The notes beneath the pieces were generated by a model. The model was given only the letters and a program-made list of their open reading frames with translations. It made no database searches and had not been told where the DNA came from. A stretch of 64,000 nt of DNA, taken from assembly GCA_023213395.1 (NCBI GenBank), contig CM041465.1:65169741-65233740 (forward strand). The letters are read 5' to 3'. Source of the DNA: Cycas panzhihuaensis. Lineage: Eukaryota > Cycadophyta. Positions 1 through 12,192 of this stretch are shown here, piece by piece. The position numbers and the translations under genes are program-made. The stretch's first letter is position 1. Each line of letters begins with the position of its first letter.

Positions 1-429
1 ATTAATCTTTATTTCTATAAAATGGAGAAAAAGTATATCTCAATAGTAGAGTACTCTCAGGAACAACAACTAGTCGTCGCCCTCATCATAGTACATTACA
101 TTACATACAACATAATAAGAAAAGTCCTAAATCGGGCTACATGAGAGGGACATCCAAGGCATAAATCTCAACCGTAGAATCTAGGGTATTTGTATCAAAT
201 GACCTTGATTCTTTGTACATTTTAATATGGTTTACAGGGCTAATTTTTAGGTTGGGGGCTATCGGCCCTGAACCCCCTCTTAGCGAGGGGTGTTCCACTC
301 CCCCTGCACCCCCCATCTAAGGGGGGCTCCCGCTATCCTTGGAACCCCCCGAGAAAGATTAGGGGGAAAACCGCGCCGCTAACATGCTAAAATTTTAGCC
401 TCAAACTATTGTTGTCACAATATCCAACA
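1..429 (-). repeat. Partial Copia LTR (Copia-1 family), cut by window edge
   Basis: This stretch aligns by eye, with many substitutions, to about 20120-20504, the 5' LTR of Copia-1 (minus). Shared blocks include the run near 390-420 that reads, in reverse, GTTTGAGGCTAAAATTTT. On the minus strand it begins TGTTGGATATTG at 429, a normal LTR start, and the rest lies off the left edge. It includes a C/G-rich insertion around 250-360 that the other copy lacks. It abuts a truncated TRG-1 LTR at 430, so it is probably the outer edge of a Copia inserted into TRG-1. Confidence 0.6.
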
Positions 430-609
430 CCCAAATTATATATTTAGAGGGGTGTGCAACCTTGGTGTCTTTAGACACTACCTACATTTAGAGATTTGCT
501 ATGTGCTTACTCAAAGATGGATTGAATACAAAGGCTTATGTTTTTATTCTACAATGTTTTGACTATGTGATTATACTCTACTCTGTCTCCATCATTGTAT
601 AATCCTTCA
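430..609 (+). repeat. TRG-1 5' LTR, 5'-truncated
   Basis: It matches the last ~178 bp of the 3' LTR (6349-6526) with few differences. The first ~200 bp are missing because the Copia LTR at 1-429 abuts it. It ends ATCCTTCA like its partner. Confidence 0.85.
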
Positions 610-611
610 TC

Positions 612-624
612 TAGTATTAGAGCA
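612..624 (+). other. TRG-1 primer binding site (initiator Met tRNA type)
   Basis: TAGTATTAGAGCA lies 2 nt after the LTR end. It differs by two transitions from TGGTATCAGAGCA, the complement of the plant initiator-Met tRNA 3' end used by many Copia elements. Confidence 0.75.
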
Positions 625-887
625 TAGATTACTGGCCTGTTAAAGTTTTATTAAGGAGCAAGAAGATCCATTAGCATTTGAAGCAGATCTACTCACAACA
701 AGCCAATATTGGTTATATTTATCTTTTATAAAGTTTATTAGTAGCTTCTTGTATTATTTTTTATTAAAGATCTAATTATTCTTGATTTATATTTGTAAAA
801 TAACACATATTTTCCATATCTATGTAGGAGCATAGCTACAATTAGTAAATATTCAAGATCTCATTACTCTACAAAGTTTTATCAATA

Positions 888-1255
888 AGATCTACATATT
901 TTATTAAATATTTAACTATTTCTAGTATATTTTATTTATTTATTTAATATTTTCTCTAAATCTATATAATATTTTCTCTAGATCTACATATTTTGTTAAA
1001 CATTTGACCATTTATGGTGTATTTTATCTATTTATTCAATATTTTCTCTAGATCTATGTAATATTTTCTCCATATCTGCATATTTATTTAAATATTTGAC
1101 TATTTCTAATGTAATTTATATATTTATTTAATATTTTCTCTAGATCTATGCAATATTTTCTCTAGATCTACATATTTTGTTAAAAATTTAACCATTATTT
1201 ATATATTTAGTTCATTGATTTAATATTTTTTCTTAGATCTATACAATATTTGGTG
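888..1255 (+). repeat. 92-bp tandem repeat in TRG-1 leader, ~4 units
   Basis: Units start with variants of AGATCTACATATTT at about 888, 980, 1072 and 1164, exactly 92 bp apart, each followed by a TTAAA..TTTGACC block and TTTAATATTTTCTCT. The leader of TRG-4 (about 28360-28860) has similar but less regular AGATCTA-rich repeats. Confidence 0.75.
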
Positions 1256-1407
1256 CATATTCAGCCTAACAAGTTTCCTAGAGAAGTTATACTACAGCTG
1301 ATCTGTCTACTGGAGGAACCTGTTTGAAGTTTTGACCATTGTGGAAGAAGATCTCATCCTCTAAAGTCATTCTTCTTCAAACCTATTATAGATACATTAC
1401 CAGGTTC

Positions 1408-1410
<3 letters not shown>

Positions 1411-1475
<65 letters not shown>
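1411..1475. repeat. (AT)n microsatellite
   Basis: An uninterrupted AT dinucleotide run of about 65 bp in the TRG-1 leader. Confidence 0.95.
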
Positions 1476-1478
<3 letters not shown>

Positions 1479-1799
1479 TTTATTTATTTGATATATTCAT
1501 ATCAATATATTTGAAAAAAAAATTGGTTTCATTTGTGGCTTCGTTTCTTCATAATATACCTATTGTAAGAAGAACCAGTGAGTTAGGAGATCATTTGTAG
1601 CTTCATTTTTGCTCAAGATCTGTGTGATTGTTAAAGCTCCATCTCTACTCTTATCACTTTGATGTTTTAACGTGCATAAATTTTTTTATACATTATCTTT
1701 TTATAAATATTTTTTTCTAGAATATCTAATTCTGCATATTTTCTAAAATCTTAATTCTTAGATCTATGCCTTTGCAAGTTATTAAGAGGATATTATGAT

Positions 1800-2480
1800 T
1801 CAATTTTATGATCTTCTTGACAACGCAAAGAGCTCCATTGCCTTAGCTTCATTTTGTGTAGTAACAAAAGTATTCCCATTTTTCCTTGGGTTGCTATGGC
1901 TAACTTCTCTTAGACCCTCGATTATTGCACTTGAATTTGTCATATTTTCTCTACCACAAAAGCTAACAGATCCTTCCTTCTGTGAGTCCACCTTTGCTTG
2001 TTTCCCCAAACCACTTTTGCCTCCAATTTTAGCTTGTTCCATTGACCAACTCTCATCCTAATAGGTGTAAGAGCATCCCTCCTTACTGTTGCCTTAATAG
2101 CTAAAAGTACCTTTGCTTGTTTCCCCAAACTATTGTTGCCTCCAATTTTAGCTTGTTCCATTGACCAACTCTCATCCTAATAGGTGTAAGAGCATCCCTC
2201 CTTACTGTTGCCTTAATAGCTAAACGTTGATTACCCATATTACTTGGAATCCTTGACCTCACTTCATTTGGTATCACTATCTTGTAGCACACAATTTCAA
2301 CAGCAGATATTTTCCTACATTCTACTGCTGAAACAATAAACTGTGAATCGTGCCTGGTATAAATGGTTCACTTCATGTTGCCATGCTTCTTTTATCCCTC
2401 CCTCTATTTCTTCTGGCTTTGTTTTGGTGAAGTAGCACCCATGGTATGAAAGATCGCTCATAGAATCAAGCGCAAGAAAT
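1800..2480 (-). pseudogene. Unidentified antisense coding-like fragment in TRG-1 cargo
   Basis: Reading the minus strand from about 2460 gives protein-like stretches across at least one frameshift, including CYFTKTKPEEIEGGIKEAW, VSAVECRKISAVEI and then a basic segment with RLAIKATVRRDALTPIR. The last segment is present twice because of a 119-bp tandem duplication. Composition is typical of a cellular protein, and I see no transposon motif. I do not recognise the family. It sits antisense to TRG-1 in the variable middle of the leader, where TRG-4 carries recognisable gene fragments, so a captured host exon is a reasonable guess but unproved. Confidence 0.35.
1991..2228. repeat. 119-bp tandem duplication
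   Basis: 1991-2109 and 2110-2228 are near-identical; a small cluster of changes lies near CCCCAAAC. The period is 119 bp. It duplicates part of the antisense coding-like fragment in TRG-1. Confidence 0.95.
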
Positions 2481-3476
2481 TTTCCAGTGAAAGTTCTTAA
2501 AGGTGGTCGGTCTTAGATGGTTTTGAACAACCCTTCGATTTGGGAGAGCTTGAGCCAATTTTGGATTATTTTGTTTCAGGCTCATGTTTTCATAAGATCT
2601 TGATCTTGGAAGCTCTATGAAGTTTGACTAAGGTAGATCAGAGATTACTGGGGGAGATTCGCTGAAGGAGCAAAGCAGTAGCCCTCTAATATCTTTACAT
2701 TTTGTCAATCTTTGTAGATTTTACCTCCATATTACCTGGTACAATCTTGCTTTATTTTGTGAGGTATTGGGAAGGTGCAAAAGATTTGGCAAAAATGCAT
2801 TTTTCATTATTATTTTCAGAGAAGTATCTTTCTCCTTGAAGCTTTCGTAAAACATATCATGATTCTGCTGAAGTATTCAACTTTGAGAAGAATCTACCAA
2901 AACATTGTTTGTAAACAGTAAAAATTTCTATTCTATTTACCAGAAGCTTATCATGGTATTTACTGATGAAAATACATGGTTATCCAATCATTTTACCATT
3001 CATTTTGTGCTTCACTGACTCAAGTTTTGTTGTTTTATGAGGAAGCCTATAGAACTTCTCTAACGTTTGTTATGTAGGTAGTTTGTCTTCATCAACAAAG
3101 ATTTGTTCATGTCTACAGTGCTCTATCTTACTATGAGTCATTTCATAAGAAAATACTGAGAACTATTTAACACTTTATTTAAAGTTTTCAAGCAACTTTG
3201 GTTTTCACCAATATTATCTTCATTTAGTAAACATTATCGTCAATTGACAAGTCACCATAGTCTGCCAGTTTCAGCTGTAATTTAGCCAAATTTCAATTTT
3301 ATCTACTCAAAACCATGGTGTCTTTTATGTATTCATGTCAGCGATGACGACAATGCTGCGGTAGTTTTTTGTTTTTTAAATATTTTTTTATTTTTTATAT
3401 TTTTTTAAAAAATTAAATTATATTATATAAAGTTTCAATTCTAAGATTTTTTAAAAGTTGCCCCTTTTTTAGACTT

Positions 3477-3530
3477 AGCCCCTGGTCACATCCCTTCCAT
3501 GTGACTGTTAACTCATTACTAAAAGGGGCT
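3477..3530 (+). other. Leader hairpin AGCCCC...GGGGCT (TRG-1)
   Basis: AGCCCC at 3477-3482 can pair with GGGGCT at 3525-3530, upstream of a T-rich run. The corresponding place in TRG-4 has AACCCC/GGGGTT, and TRG-3 has a similar pair, so pairing is kept while a base pair changes. Confidence 0.5.
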
Positions 3531-5446
3531 TCTTAAACTTTACAATTTTTTTTCTTCTTTTTTTTTTTTATTGAAACATAGGGCACCTGGCTATGTTTTG
3601 CCATATCTCTTAACTGAAGTATCAATTTCTAACAAAACCTATCTTGTTGAGTCTAAAAATTTTTTAAGTATAATTTTAACTAGTCATTTTCTATATTTGG
3701 AGCTGATTTGACCTGCTTTCAATCAGTTTAAAGTCAATCATTTATTTTCAAAGTCTTTTTAAATTATTTTCATAAAATCCTTTTTTTATCAAGTTATATT
3801 TTATCAGTGAAAGATTATTTTTTACTCGAATCTACTTTGTAGAAATTTATTTTTAGTAAACTTCATCACTATTTAGTCATTTTATTTTTTAGCATTTATT
3901 TTAATCATTATTTTAATCAATGAAAGTGACACTTTAGTGTTTTTTTAGCATATTTACATAAAAAGTGCTACTTATATTTTCAGCCATATCTCCTCAACCC
4001 GAAATCGGATTTCAAAACTATAAGATTCATTAGAATCTTGATTCAGAATACTACTTCTAGAAAGTGCTTTTTGCTTGATTTGACTCAATATCTTATAGGT
4101 TTGAGTAGGTCAAATTTGACCTTATTTTTGCTACATATTTTATTAACATTGGCAGAACACTTTTTCAAGTTTCTTTAATATCTTGAGCTTCATAGCTCAG
4201 AATTAAGTACCGTCTAATTTTAGTGAAAGATTTTTTTGAGATATATAATTTTAAGTTATTTTTATTTCATTTTGAGTCTATTCTATAGGTTCTCTAATCT
4301 ATTAAAGTTGAGGTACATAACAACTTCTAATTTATCATTATTGCATATTTTTATATATTATTTCTGAAGTTTTTTAATTAAAAAGTATATTAAGCAGCTC
4401 TCTAAACTATATTTGATCATTTTACATTATTCTACAAGTTTTTTACTAGCATTTCATAATATTTTGAGCTAAGGGTCTCGTTAAACCTCAAAAGGAGGAC
4501 TACATTTTTGGTACATTAAAATTTTAACTTATAGGAATCTATTCTCAAAACGGTCAGTTTCGTTGACTAGATATTTCATTGATATTCAAATTGTTATAAT
4601 TTCACCTTATTTTTACATTGTTTGGTATAGCTTTTAAGCTACTCAATTTGAACATTCAAGATATCCCAACAGGCTTGTCTTTTAAACCTTTTTAAAGAGT
4701 TCTTTATTTTATTTCCTATTAATCATTTATAATACATGTTTGACGTTTTCATTTAAATTTTATATAGTTTCTTTTAAGTTGATTTATAGCAGAAATTGCT
4801 CATATACATCTAAGGCAAGTGACAAGCCAAGTGGTCTTGCAACTCAAAATAGGTACAATTCATTTTTTTAAGTTTCTTCTTCATATTTTTCATCTTTCAA
4901 AGTGAAAATATACATATATATTTTAGATTTTTTAGCATTATATATCTTCATCAAAATAAAATGTTATTTTCTTGCTCAAGTTTATATTTATTTATTTGAA
5001 AAATTAAAATCGTAAGGATTCTTTATTTTTCATCATCAAAGTTACAATTTAGATATGCATAGTTAAAAGGATCCTAGTTACTTTCCAAATTTGCTCATAT
5101 ATTCATTATATTTCAAAGTATATCTGAAAGGTATATTTTAAAGTTTATTCTAAAGGTATACACTTATTAAAAGCATTTCTTCCATTTATCATTATTAAAA
5201 AATTTATTTCCTTAATGCACTTATAAAAATTACATCTAGTTAATTTACTTTTTAAACACATCTTTCATTTTTCAAAGGCATTGTGATTACTGACATAGTT
5301 TTTTCAAAAAGTATATTTGAAATTATTTAAGTTTATTGATTTATTGAGTTCTTTGATTCCTTCTAAAGGCATATATTTTATTGAGAAGTACAAAAAGTTC
5401 ACTTGGTAAAAGCATGTTTTTTTATATACTAAAGTTTTCTATACAA

Positions 5447-6149
5447 ATGGCAATCAATCTTAATAAAATACAATTCCCTGTATTTGATGGCCATAATCTT
5501 TCACAATGGTATAAAACAATATAAAATTATTTTATTACACATAATCTTTAGAGTTACTTACAAGATGAATATGATCTTAATATTAAACAAGATAATGAAG
5601 CTTTAGCTTTACTTTTTTACATTATAAATGATAATGTTTTCTCTAAAGTGTGTGAAATAACTTCCAAATCTGTATGGGACACCTTAGTTTCCATTTGTGG
5701 GGGAGAAACCCTTAAAGTAAATGAATTTAATATTAATATTGTTAAGCATGTAAGACAGGTGCCTGAGCAGGTTGATTGTGATAAAAAGACCAAGGAAATT
5801 CAAGTCAAATATATGATCATCTTATTGTACAAGAAGTTGATCCTCCATTTGAGGGGGATAAATCTTATGATATGATAGTTACTTACAACACAAAGACTTT
5901 AGAAGATAAAGTTAAAGTTACAAGAAATAAAGTCAAAGTTGCAGCCACACATCTACATTTGAATCAAGCTATATTTACTTGGAAATTTTTTGAACCAGTC
6001 AATAGTAAAGAGATACATATTGTTAAAAGGATGAGGTGAGTTAGTAGTGATCAAACTAAAAGATAAATTTTTAAAGTTTTTTTTAAGTTTAAATTTTACA
6101 AGTTTAAAGAGAAGACAACTTTTTTCATGATGACCATTAAGGGGGAGAA
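5447..6149 (+). pseudogene. TRG-1 gag-like protein, degenerate
   Basis: A broken copy of the family's single protein. The ATG at 5447 is followed by IQFPVFDGHNL..W, matching TRG-4 (QFPIFNGHNF..W) and TRG-2. Downstream come DNEALALLFYIINDNVFSKV and SVWDTLVSICGGETL, then HVRQVPEQV. This helix-rich pattern (DG.N...W; D..AL..L; ...AW/VWD.L...) is that of the Copia gag UBN2-type domain. Stops occur after KTI and in HNL*SYL, and frames shift later. No CCHC zinc knuckle is visible. It ends in the polypurine tract of the element. Confidence 0.75.
6137..6149 (+). other. TRG-1 polypurine tract
   Basis: TTAAGGGGGAGAA lies immediately before the 3' LTR start. It is the plus-strand priming site and is conserved in position and sequence in TRG-2. 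Confidence 0.85.
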
Positions 6150-6526
6150 TATTGGGGTTAATGATCATCACCCCACTCCCATCTTTCACACAGGAGAGTG
6201 CACTCCCCACTCCCACCAATTTACACATATAAGTGTGGGTGCTCACATATGAAGGTAAGTGTAAGGTAAGGTTAAGTTGATTTAAGTTAAATTATGTAAT
6301 ATTTTATTATTGTTTGAATTCTAGAGATTGAGCAGTTTCCTTCCTCCTCCAAATTATATATTTGGAGGGGTGTGTAACTCTGGTGTCTTTAGACCCTACC
6401 TACATTTGGAGATTTGCTATGTACTTACTCAAAGATGGATTGAATATAAAGGCTTATGTTTTTATGGTATAATGTTTTGACTATATGATTATAATCTACT
6501 CCATCTCTATCATTGCATGATCCTTC
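6150..6526 (+). repeat. TRG-1 3' LTR, 377 bp
   Basis: It starts TATTGGGGTTAATG (canonical TG decayed to TA) after the polypurine tract and ends ATCCTTCA. Its second half duplicates 431-609. Confidence 0.85.
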
Positions 6527-9500
6527 AAAAATAAAACTAAGAAAATAAGACAAATCTAGGCAACCAATGAGACTAAAAGATCAAAGTTTTTTTTTTTTTT
6601 TTTTTTTTGTAATAATCAATAACAAACTAACTAAAAAAGATGCATGCAAGCTTTTTATGTCCCTTTTCTTCTTTTTATTTCCCAACTACTGGGAATGGGT
6701 TCATTGCATAGTAGACTGACACATTTGAGTGATCATCTTGCACCTGTTGCTTGATCATACTGCTTGTTACTCTTTTAGCCTATGACAATCAGTGGGACAT
6801 GCATCCCCGTGGCACTCCATAACCCTCCTATGCACCTCCACATTGTCCTAAGTGTACCCAGTCTATGTGATCTATCACATCTCTTGCCATATCACAACCC
6901 TTAATACTACGCTGAGTGTGATTAGTTTATCTTTATGCTAGTTAACAGTTTCCTAGGAGTCCTGCTGCTTCGGTACCCCATCTGGTTTAGGTCATCTTCT
7001 ATATTTGATTGTTCCCAATCATCTAGACAAAGGGCCAACCCCTCTTAGTCCTAGGGTATCCTCTTTTAAGGCTACCAAGTATACTCTTTTTGGCCTATTT
7101 TGGTCTTTGTCACTACACCGTAGTAAATGTTGTGGTACTACAAAATTTGTTGCAGGGCAACTTTCATAACACATTTTTTAAAATCTGTCATGGAAAATTT
7201 TACTTTTTTCACAAAATTGCCACGTGGCTTTAACACCTCTCAAGCCCTACCTCAACCTTAATCATCCATTCAACCTAGGGTTAGGTGTAAAGCCCAAAAC
7301 AACCTCATTTTCCACCTCTTCTTCTACCTTCTCTTCTCTCTTCTCTCTCTTCCATAGGATTTTTCTGTAGGAATGCCCTACAACACTCAAGCTCCTTGTA
7401 TTCCAGCCTAAGATCTACCCAATGCAGCTCTGATCCATGGAAGCAAGCTCACCAACAAATGTCTCCAAGTAAGGATTCATGCCCCAATTTAGCCTCCATG
7501 TCCTTCCTATAGTTTTTAGTGAATTTATTTCCAAATTGTAGCATCTTCCTAAGGATCCCCTGTAAGCATATCAAATCTGCTATTTCCTATTGTTTTTAGG
7601 GGCATACATGCCTCCTACACAGCCCAATAGGTATTATTTCATTGTTATTCCATGTCTTTCTTTTGGATTATCTTGCAAAAGGTTAGATCTTTGAGCACAT
7701 CCTTCTTTTCCTTATTTTTTTAGTGTATACAGGAGGTACTCCTCTATTTTCTATTTTTTTACCCTCTTTATCTTCCTACCCTCTCCTGATTTTTCCAAGG
7801 AGGCTATGGGAGATGACCCACAAAGAGCAAGAGAAAAGAGCCAAGGTGGGTTCCCATACCCACTAGGCCTGCTCCTCAAGGGCAACCCCCTTTTCCTCTT
7901 TCCTCTCTTCCACTTATGCCTCTCTTGTGTCACCAAGGAGTCTTCGAGATTTGGCCTACGCTAGATATCAGCATATGCAGCCCTTGCTACACTATTTCTA
8001 GGCCTGCATACCACTCTTGGATATCTCATCCAGCCCCAAATGGTGCCCCTCATCCATCTTGGGTCTCAACTTAGCCAACGTTACAATTTACTACATGTAG
8101 CATACTTGCAACCTAGGCAACTTTCACAAACCTCGTGATGTTTATTTCCTTCACTATCTACTACCAATAGGTTATCCTAATCTGCTGCTCCTTATATCTA
8201 AGGGTAGCATGAAGGTGCACTTGTTGGAGGGTTAACCATTCTGAGGCTAACCACCCCCATACCTTATCTTGTATTATTGGTTTTTCCTGGGAGAGGTAGA
8301 GTTATTCGTTGGTGGAAGATTACTTAACTTGAAACATTCTAACTTGTAACATTTCAACATTTTACTATTACATAAATATACATATATTGGCTTTATGTCC
8401 TAGAAGCCCCTTTGGAAAGGGCAAGGAACTTTGTGATTGCAGGTTGACCACAACATTTATGGAGAAAGGTAAATAGCAAAAATCCATGTGCATTTCTTGG
8501 CCTCCTTTTCTTTGGTTGTTCCAGCCTTTGTATATTTCCTTTTTTCCTTTGTGTTTTTCTTACTTCTTTCCTTTAGTTTTGGGGGAGGTAAGGAAACCCC
8601 TGTGCTACTCATGCGATGGGAGAGGGAAAAGAGGAAATAAGTGTAGTGCAAAGCAGAAAATATATTTCAGCTGCATCGCCCTTCCAGGTACGCTACTTTC
8701 ATTTCGTTGGTCTTTTCTTGCTTCTTTTAGCTTGTATACTTACATAAAAAGACATAAGGGAATAAAGTAAAAGAGAACCAACTATCATCATCATCTTGCA
8801 CATTAGTTCACATTTTAGGAAAGAGCACCCATTAAGGATTATCCCCTTCCCTCTTTCACCCAATCACATTGCCGTGCAATTTGCATGATATCTGGGTTTA
8901 TTTCTTTACTTCTCCTTCTCTTATTTGAAACAAAATGAGAGTGAGGATTTATCTTTGAGAGAGAAAGTATATTTATTATTCTTTGTACATATATGCTTTG
9001 CACATCTCTCCTTTTCACATACACACAACTAGTCTCTGTCTCATTATTGCATATAGAGATTAGACCCCTTCGCACATAGAGTGGCAAGAACTCTTTCTGC
9101 TACCACTTTTTATCCAATTAACACCCTCTCCAAGTGGATTAGTTCTTAGAGGATCCATCCCCTAAGACCTTTTTTTACCTCATCATGCCTACATATACTT
9201 CACCCATGTCCCTTGGCTCTCTTTCCATGAGGATTTGCTCTCTCATCAGGTCTTTCCTTCCCCTTCTAGCCATCCAAGGGTGGGAAGACCCTTGTTTTCA
9301 GGTTACTTGGGAAACCGAGGATATCTCTCACCTACGCTCCCCTTCAAAGTCAAAAGCCAAGTTACCTTAAGGAAGTCTTGCACCATTCATAGGTCACGAG
9401 CATGCGTTCTGGTGCACGGACACCCTGTGTGGGTGCTTCCTTTCACTTGTTGGTTTGATCCTTTTATTCTGGAGCTTTTCATCGATAACCTTAATCCCAA

Positions 9501-9738
9501 CTAGGTGTAGTTACCATCCCCATAGATGTGATTTCACTAGAGACCATACTGAGGACCCACCAGTAAGGGAATTAGTCTTTCTCCCCTTTCTGTTGGTGCT
9601 ACTACCTCTTAGTAGCTTTCCCTTTTGATCTTGTTGGGAAGCCCCCAATATGTGTATCACCTTGTTTCTCTCTTCTTCTAGTACATAGACAGGACTTGCA
9701 TGCAATGATTCTCATGTCACTTATGAGGCCTATCTCCA
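6527..9738 (+). other. Non-coding stretch before Gypsy-A gag
   Basis: I see no gene here. It holds a 22-T run at 6587-6608, a repeat shared with 63782-63950, and pyrimidine-rich DNA. Short open frames (for example 8486-8770) have no recognisable motif. By position it may be LTR or leader sequence of Gypsy-A, but I could not find a matching second LTR. Confidence 0.4.
6694..6870 (+). repeat. Dispersed repeat, copy 1 (partner at 63782)
   Basis: It shares blocks such as GTTGCTTGATCAT, AGCCTATGAC, TGGCACTCCA and CCTCCACATTGTCC-like sequence, in the same order and orientation, with 63782-63950. Both copies lie beside Tat-like gypsy remnants, so this is probably part of that element's non-coding end. 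Confidence 0.7.
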
Positions 9739-11870
9739 TTGTTGGAAGAGCCCCCATATCATTCCCTTCCCACATTAGATCCTGATTTGATCATGGAAGG
9801 ATCTTTTTCAGATTGGGCATACCATGCTTATGTGTTTGATTCCCTTGAGCCACCTACTTCCTTCCAAGGGTCTACCCAAGGAAGTGAAGATCCCATTTAT
9901 TATCCAAATGACCAACCACATCCCCAATCTCACCATTCCTCTACTCACGGAGTAGAATCTTTATCTCCTTTAGAGTTTTGCCACCCCTATGGTGATTCTC
10001 ATGAGGATTGTCCTATGGGATTCGCTTCGTATGAGGCTCCTTCCACCTCTTACGATTAGGTAGATACCCCTCCCGTCGATGTAGTAGAAGCCTTGAGCCA
10101 ATGTTTTAAAGTTGCCCATCTCTAACCACACGTAAATTGGTTTGAGAACATCTTGTGAAGCATTATGCCCCTTTCTTCTATATCTCCTTTACCTCGCTTA
10201 TCTCATTCAGCTGCTTTACCCATGATAAGCATGTATTTTACCTCTTATTCTTCTCCCCATGGTATTTGCTTCTTAGGGACCACTTAGGGCATGTCATCTT
10301 CCCAACTCGGGTTGAGCATACCCCCAGCTAGTCAAACTACTAATCCTCCTCCTACCATTGTTTATCCACCTACTTGACCTAGGGGACCCACATGTCCCCC
10401 TACTTCTAGTCATATGGGGTCGATCCCCACACAATCCCAATACCAACCTAGGGACCCTTCTCTCTATGTACCCCCTAGTTACACTACTTAATTGTGGGGG
10501 CATGATAAAGGGAACTCCCTACCTGCTTATGGGGTGGACCCTCTACATACTTATGGGGTCATGCCACCCATGGGTAGCCCATATGGGCAAAATCTGGTCC
10601 CTCACCCCTCCTTTCTGCCATCTTGTGTGGCACCTCACGTTACGCCTTTACAAGGAGGGCTAACTCCTTCCCAAGGCTTATTCCCTCAAGCTCCTTTTCA
10701 ACATGGAGCGCTCTTTATAGGAGGGATGGGGACGTCATACCTATTTGCTCCCATGCAAGTTTCTTCGAATGTAGGATTCATACCTCCTCACCAAGCGGTG
10801 GGAGGATAACATCCCCTTTCAAACCAAACCCTCCAAGGAGGATTTGGCCAAATCTACCCCCCATCATTTCTAGTTTCTATTGACCCTATAGTCTAGTCAA
10901 GGGTGCACCCTTTTATGGACTATTGGTCAACCCCTTCTCTGTTGAGACGTTGATAACTAACTTATCGCCTCACCCACCTAAACTCCCAAATTCGATGGGA
11001 CTTTATCGTAAGACCCAGCGAAGCATATTTGTAGTTTCTCTATGGCATGCATTGACTACTGGGCCTATGACCACATCCTCATGAAACTATTTTTGTGATC
11101 TCTTCAAGGCGATGCCCTCAAATTATTTTATTTCCTATGCGTGCATTCTATCTTCTCATTCTAGTAGCTCGTGGATGAATTTATCAACTATTTTGATGTG
11201 GCTCACCCATTTGACAGTGGAATGAAATTCCTTTTGTCACTTAAACAAGGTCACGATGAAATGAATTGCGACTTTGTGTGGTGTTTCCATGACCTTCTTC
11301 ATTCCAATAAGACTACTTTGCCTGAGGAGTTAAAGAGGGACCTTTTTGTCAATACCCTTCTCCTAGAAGTTTACATAAAAGTCCTCAAGATAGGGGCAAC
11401 TACATATGACTCTACTATAGTGAAGTGCTTGTCACTCGAGACCATTGAGATCCAAGCTGAACTCAAAAAGCCTCTAAAGTCCTCACAATGATGTGAGGCA
11501 CCTCCACCATCAAAAGAAACCAAAACTCAGCAACTCATTCGGTCTTCTTCCCAATCTACCAAGAAGACCTTAAACCCTCTCACTTCAGCCATACATTCAT
11601 TTAAATGTACTATGAAGGAGTTTAAGCTCCAAGCTCCTTCATCTCCCATATCTAATAAGCCAGTTCACCAAGCTTCACAAGCTGCTCCTTCTAAGGGTGG
11701 CAATACCCAGTCCTCTCAAGCGAGGAAACCTGACTCCTCCCTTGAGAAGAAGTGGTGCTCCATCCATGGGGAGTGCTTCCATGATGATTCATGGTGTCAA
11801 ACACAGCATCCTAAGGCTGCCCCACAACATGACTCTTCCCCCAAACAAGCATTTAGACTAACCTAGACCA
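9739..11870 (+). pseudogene. Gypsy-A gag, broken by stops and frameshifts
   Basis: The N-terminal part (9739-10059, open for 106 codons) is acidic and rich in P, S and H. Next comes a P/G-rich part (10350-10880). The retrotransposon gag core starts near 10975 with PKFDGT and DPAKHI, then SLQGDALK.FY, and continues in an open frame at 11171-11491 with INYFDVAHPF, LKQGHDEMNCDFV and LPEELKRDLFVNTLL. Near 11750 there is WCSIHGECFHDDSWC, a C-x2-H-x4-H-x4-C finger like those in Tat gags. Gag would package the RNA in cytoplasmic particles. Several internal stops make it non-functional. Confidence 0.75.
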
Positions 11871-12192
11871 ACCCGTTCATAGAGATCCCTTCCCCAAACA
11901 TGGGGAATGTGATCCCAACCCCCAGTAGAAGAATAATTAGAACTAAGGGAGGTCTCTAAACTCTTGTCCTTCACAAGCCAAAGGGAAGGGTGTGAGGAAT
12001 TTATCCTCTTCCTTGGGTTCCCCTAACCGACATTCCCCTTTACCTTCACGATCCCAGAATAAGGGAAAGAAGGTCATTCAGTTGCTTGAGACCACCCCAT
12101 TATACGCCTTAACCTGGTCTCAAGTGATCAAAGAGGCAAACAGTGCCTCTTTGTCCACATCTCATCTTGATCCTCTTCTATAAACTTCTCTT

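Larger units (their letters stand above)
430..6526 (+). mobile_element. TRG-1: gag-only non-autonomous LTR retrotransposon
   Basis: A non-autonomous LTR retrotransposon with a truncated 5' LTR (430-609), a primer site at 612-624, a leader of about 4.8 kb, a degenerate gag (5447-6149), a polypurine tract and a 377-bp 3' LTR (6150-6526). No protease, integrase or reverse transcriptase trace is visible between the LTRs, so mobility would have depended on enzymes from another element, most likely a Copia because the gag resembles Copia gag. The parts after about 3370 and before about 1780 align with TRG-2, TRG-3 and TRG-4; the middle does not. It is closest to TRG-3 in LTR sequence. Confidence 0.8.

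Noticed and set aside
7117-8650. CACTACACC at 7117 and GTGTAGTG near 8641 as possible ends of a CACTA DNA transposon
   Set aside because: The inner sequences do not form convincing inverted repeats, the 3-bp flanks do not match, and no transposase is seen.
8457-9504. Several 60-94 codon frames between 8457 and 9504
   Set aside because: They overlap on both strands, have no motif, and do not continue beyond stops; likely chance frames in pyrimidine-rich DNA.
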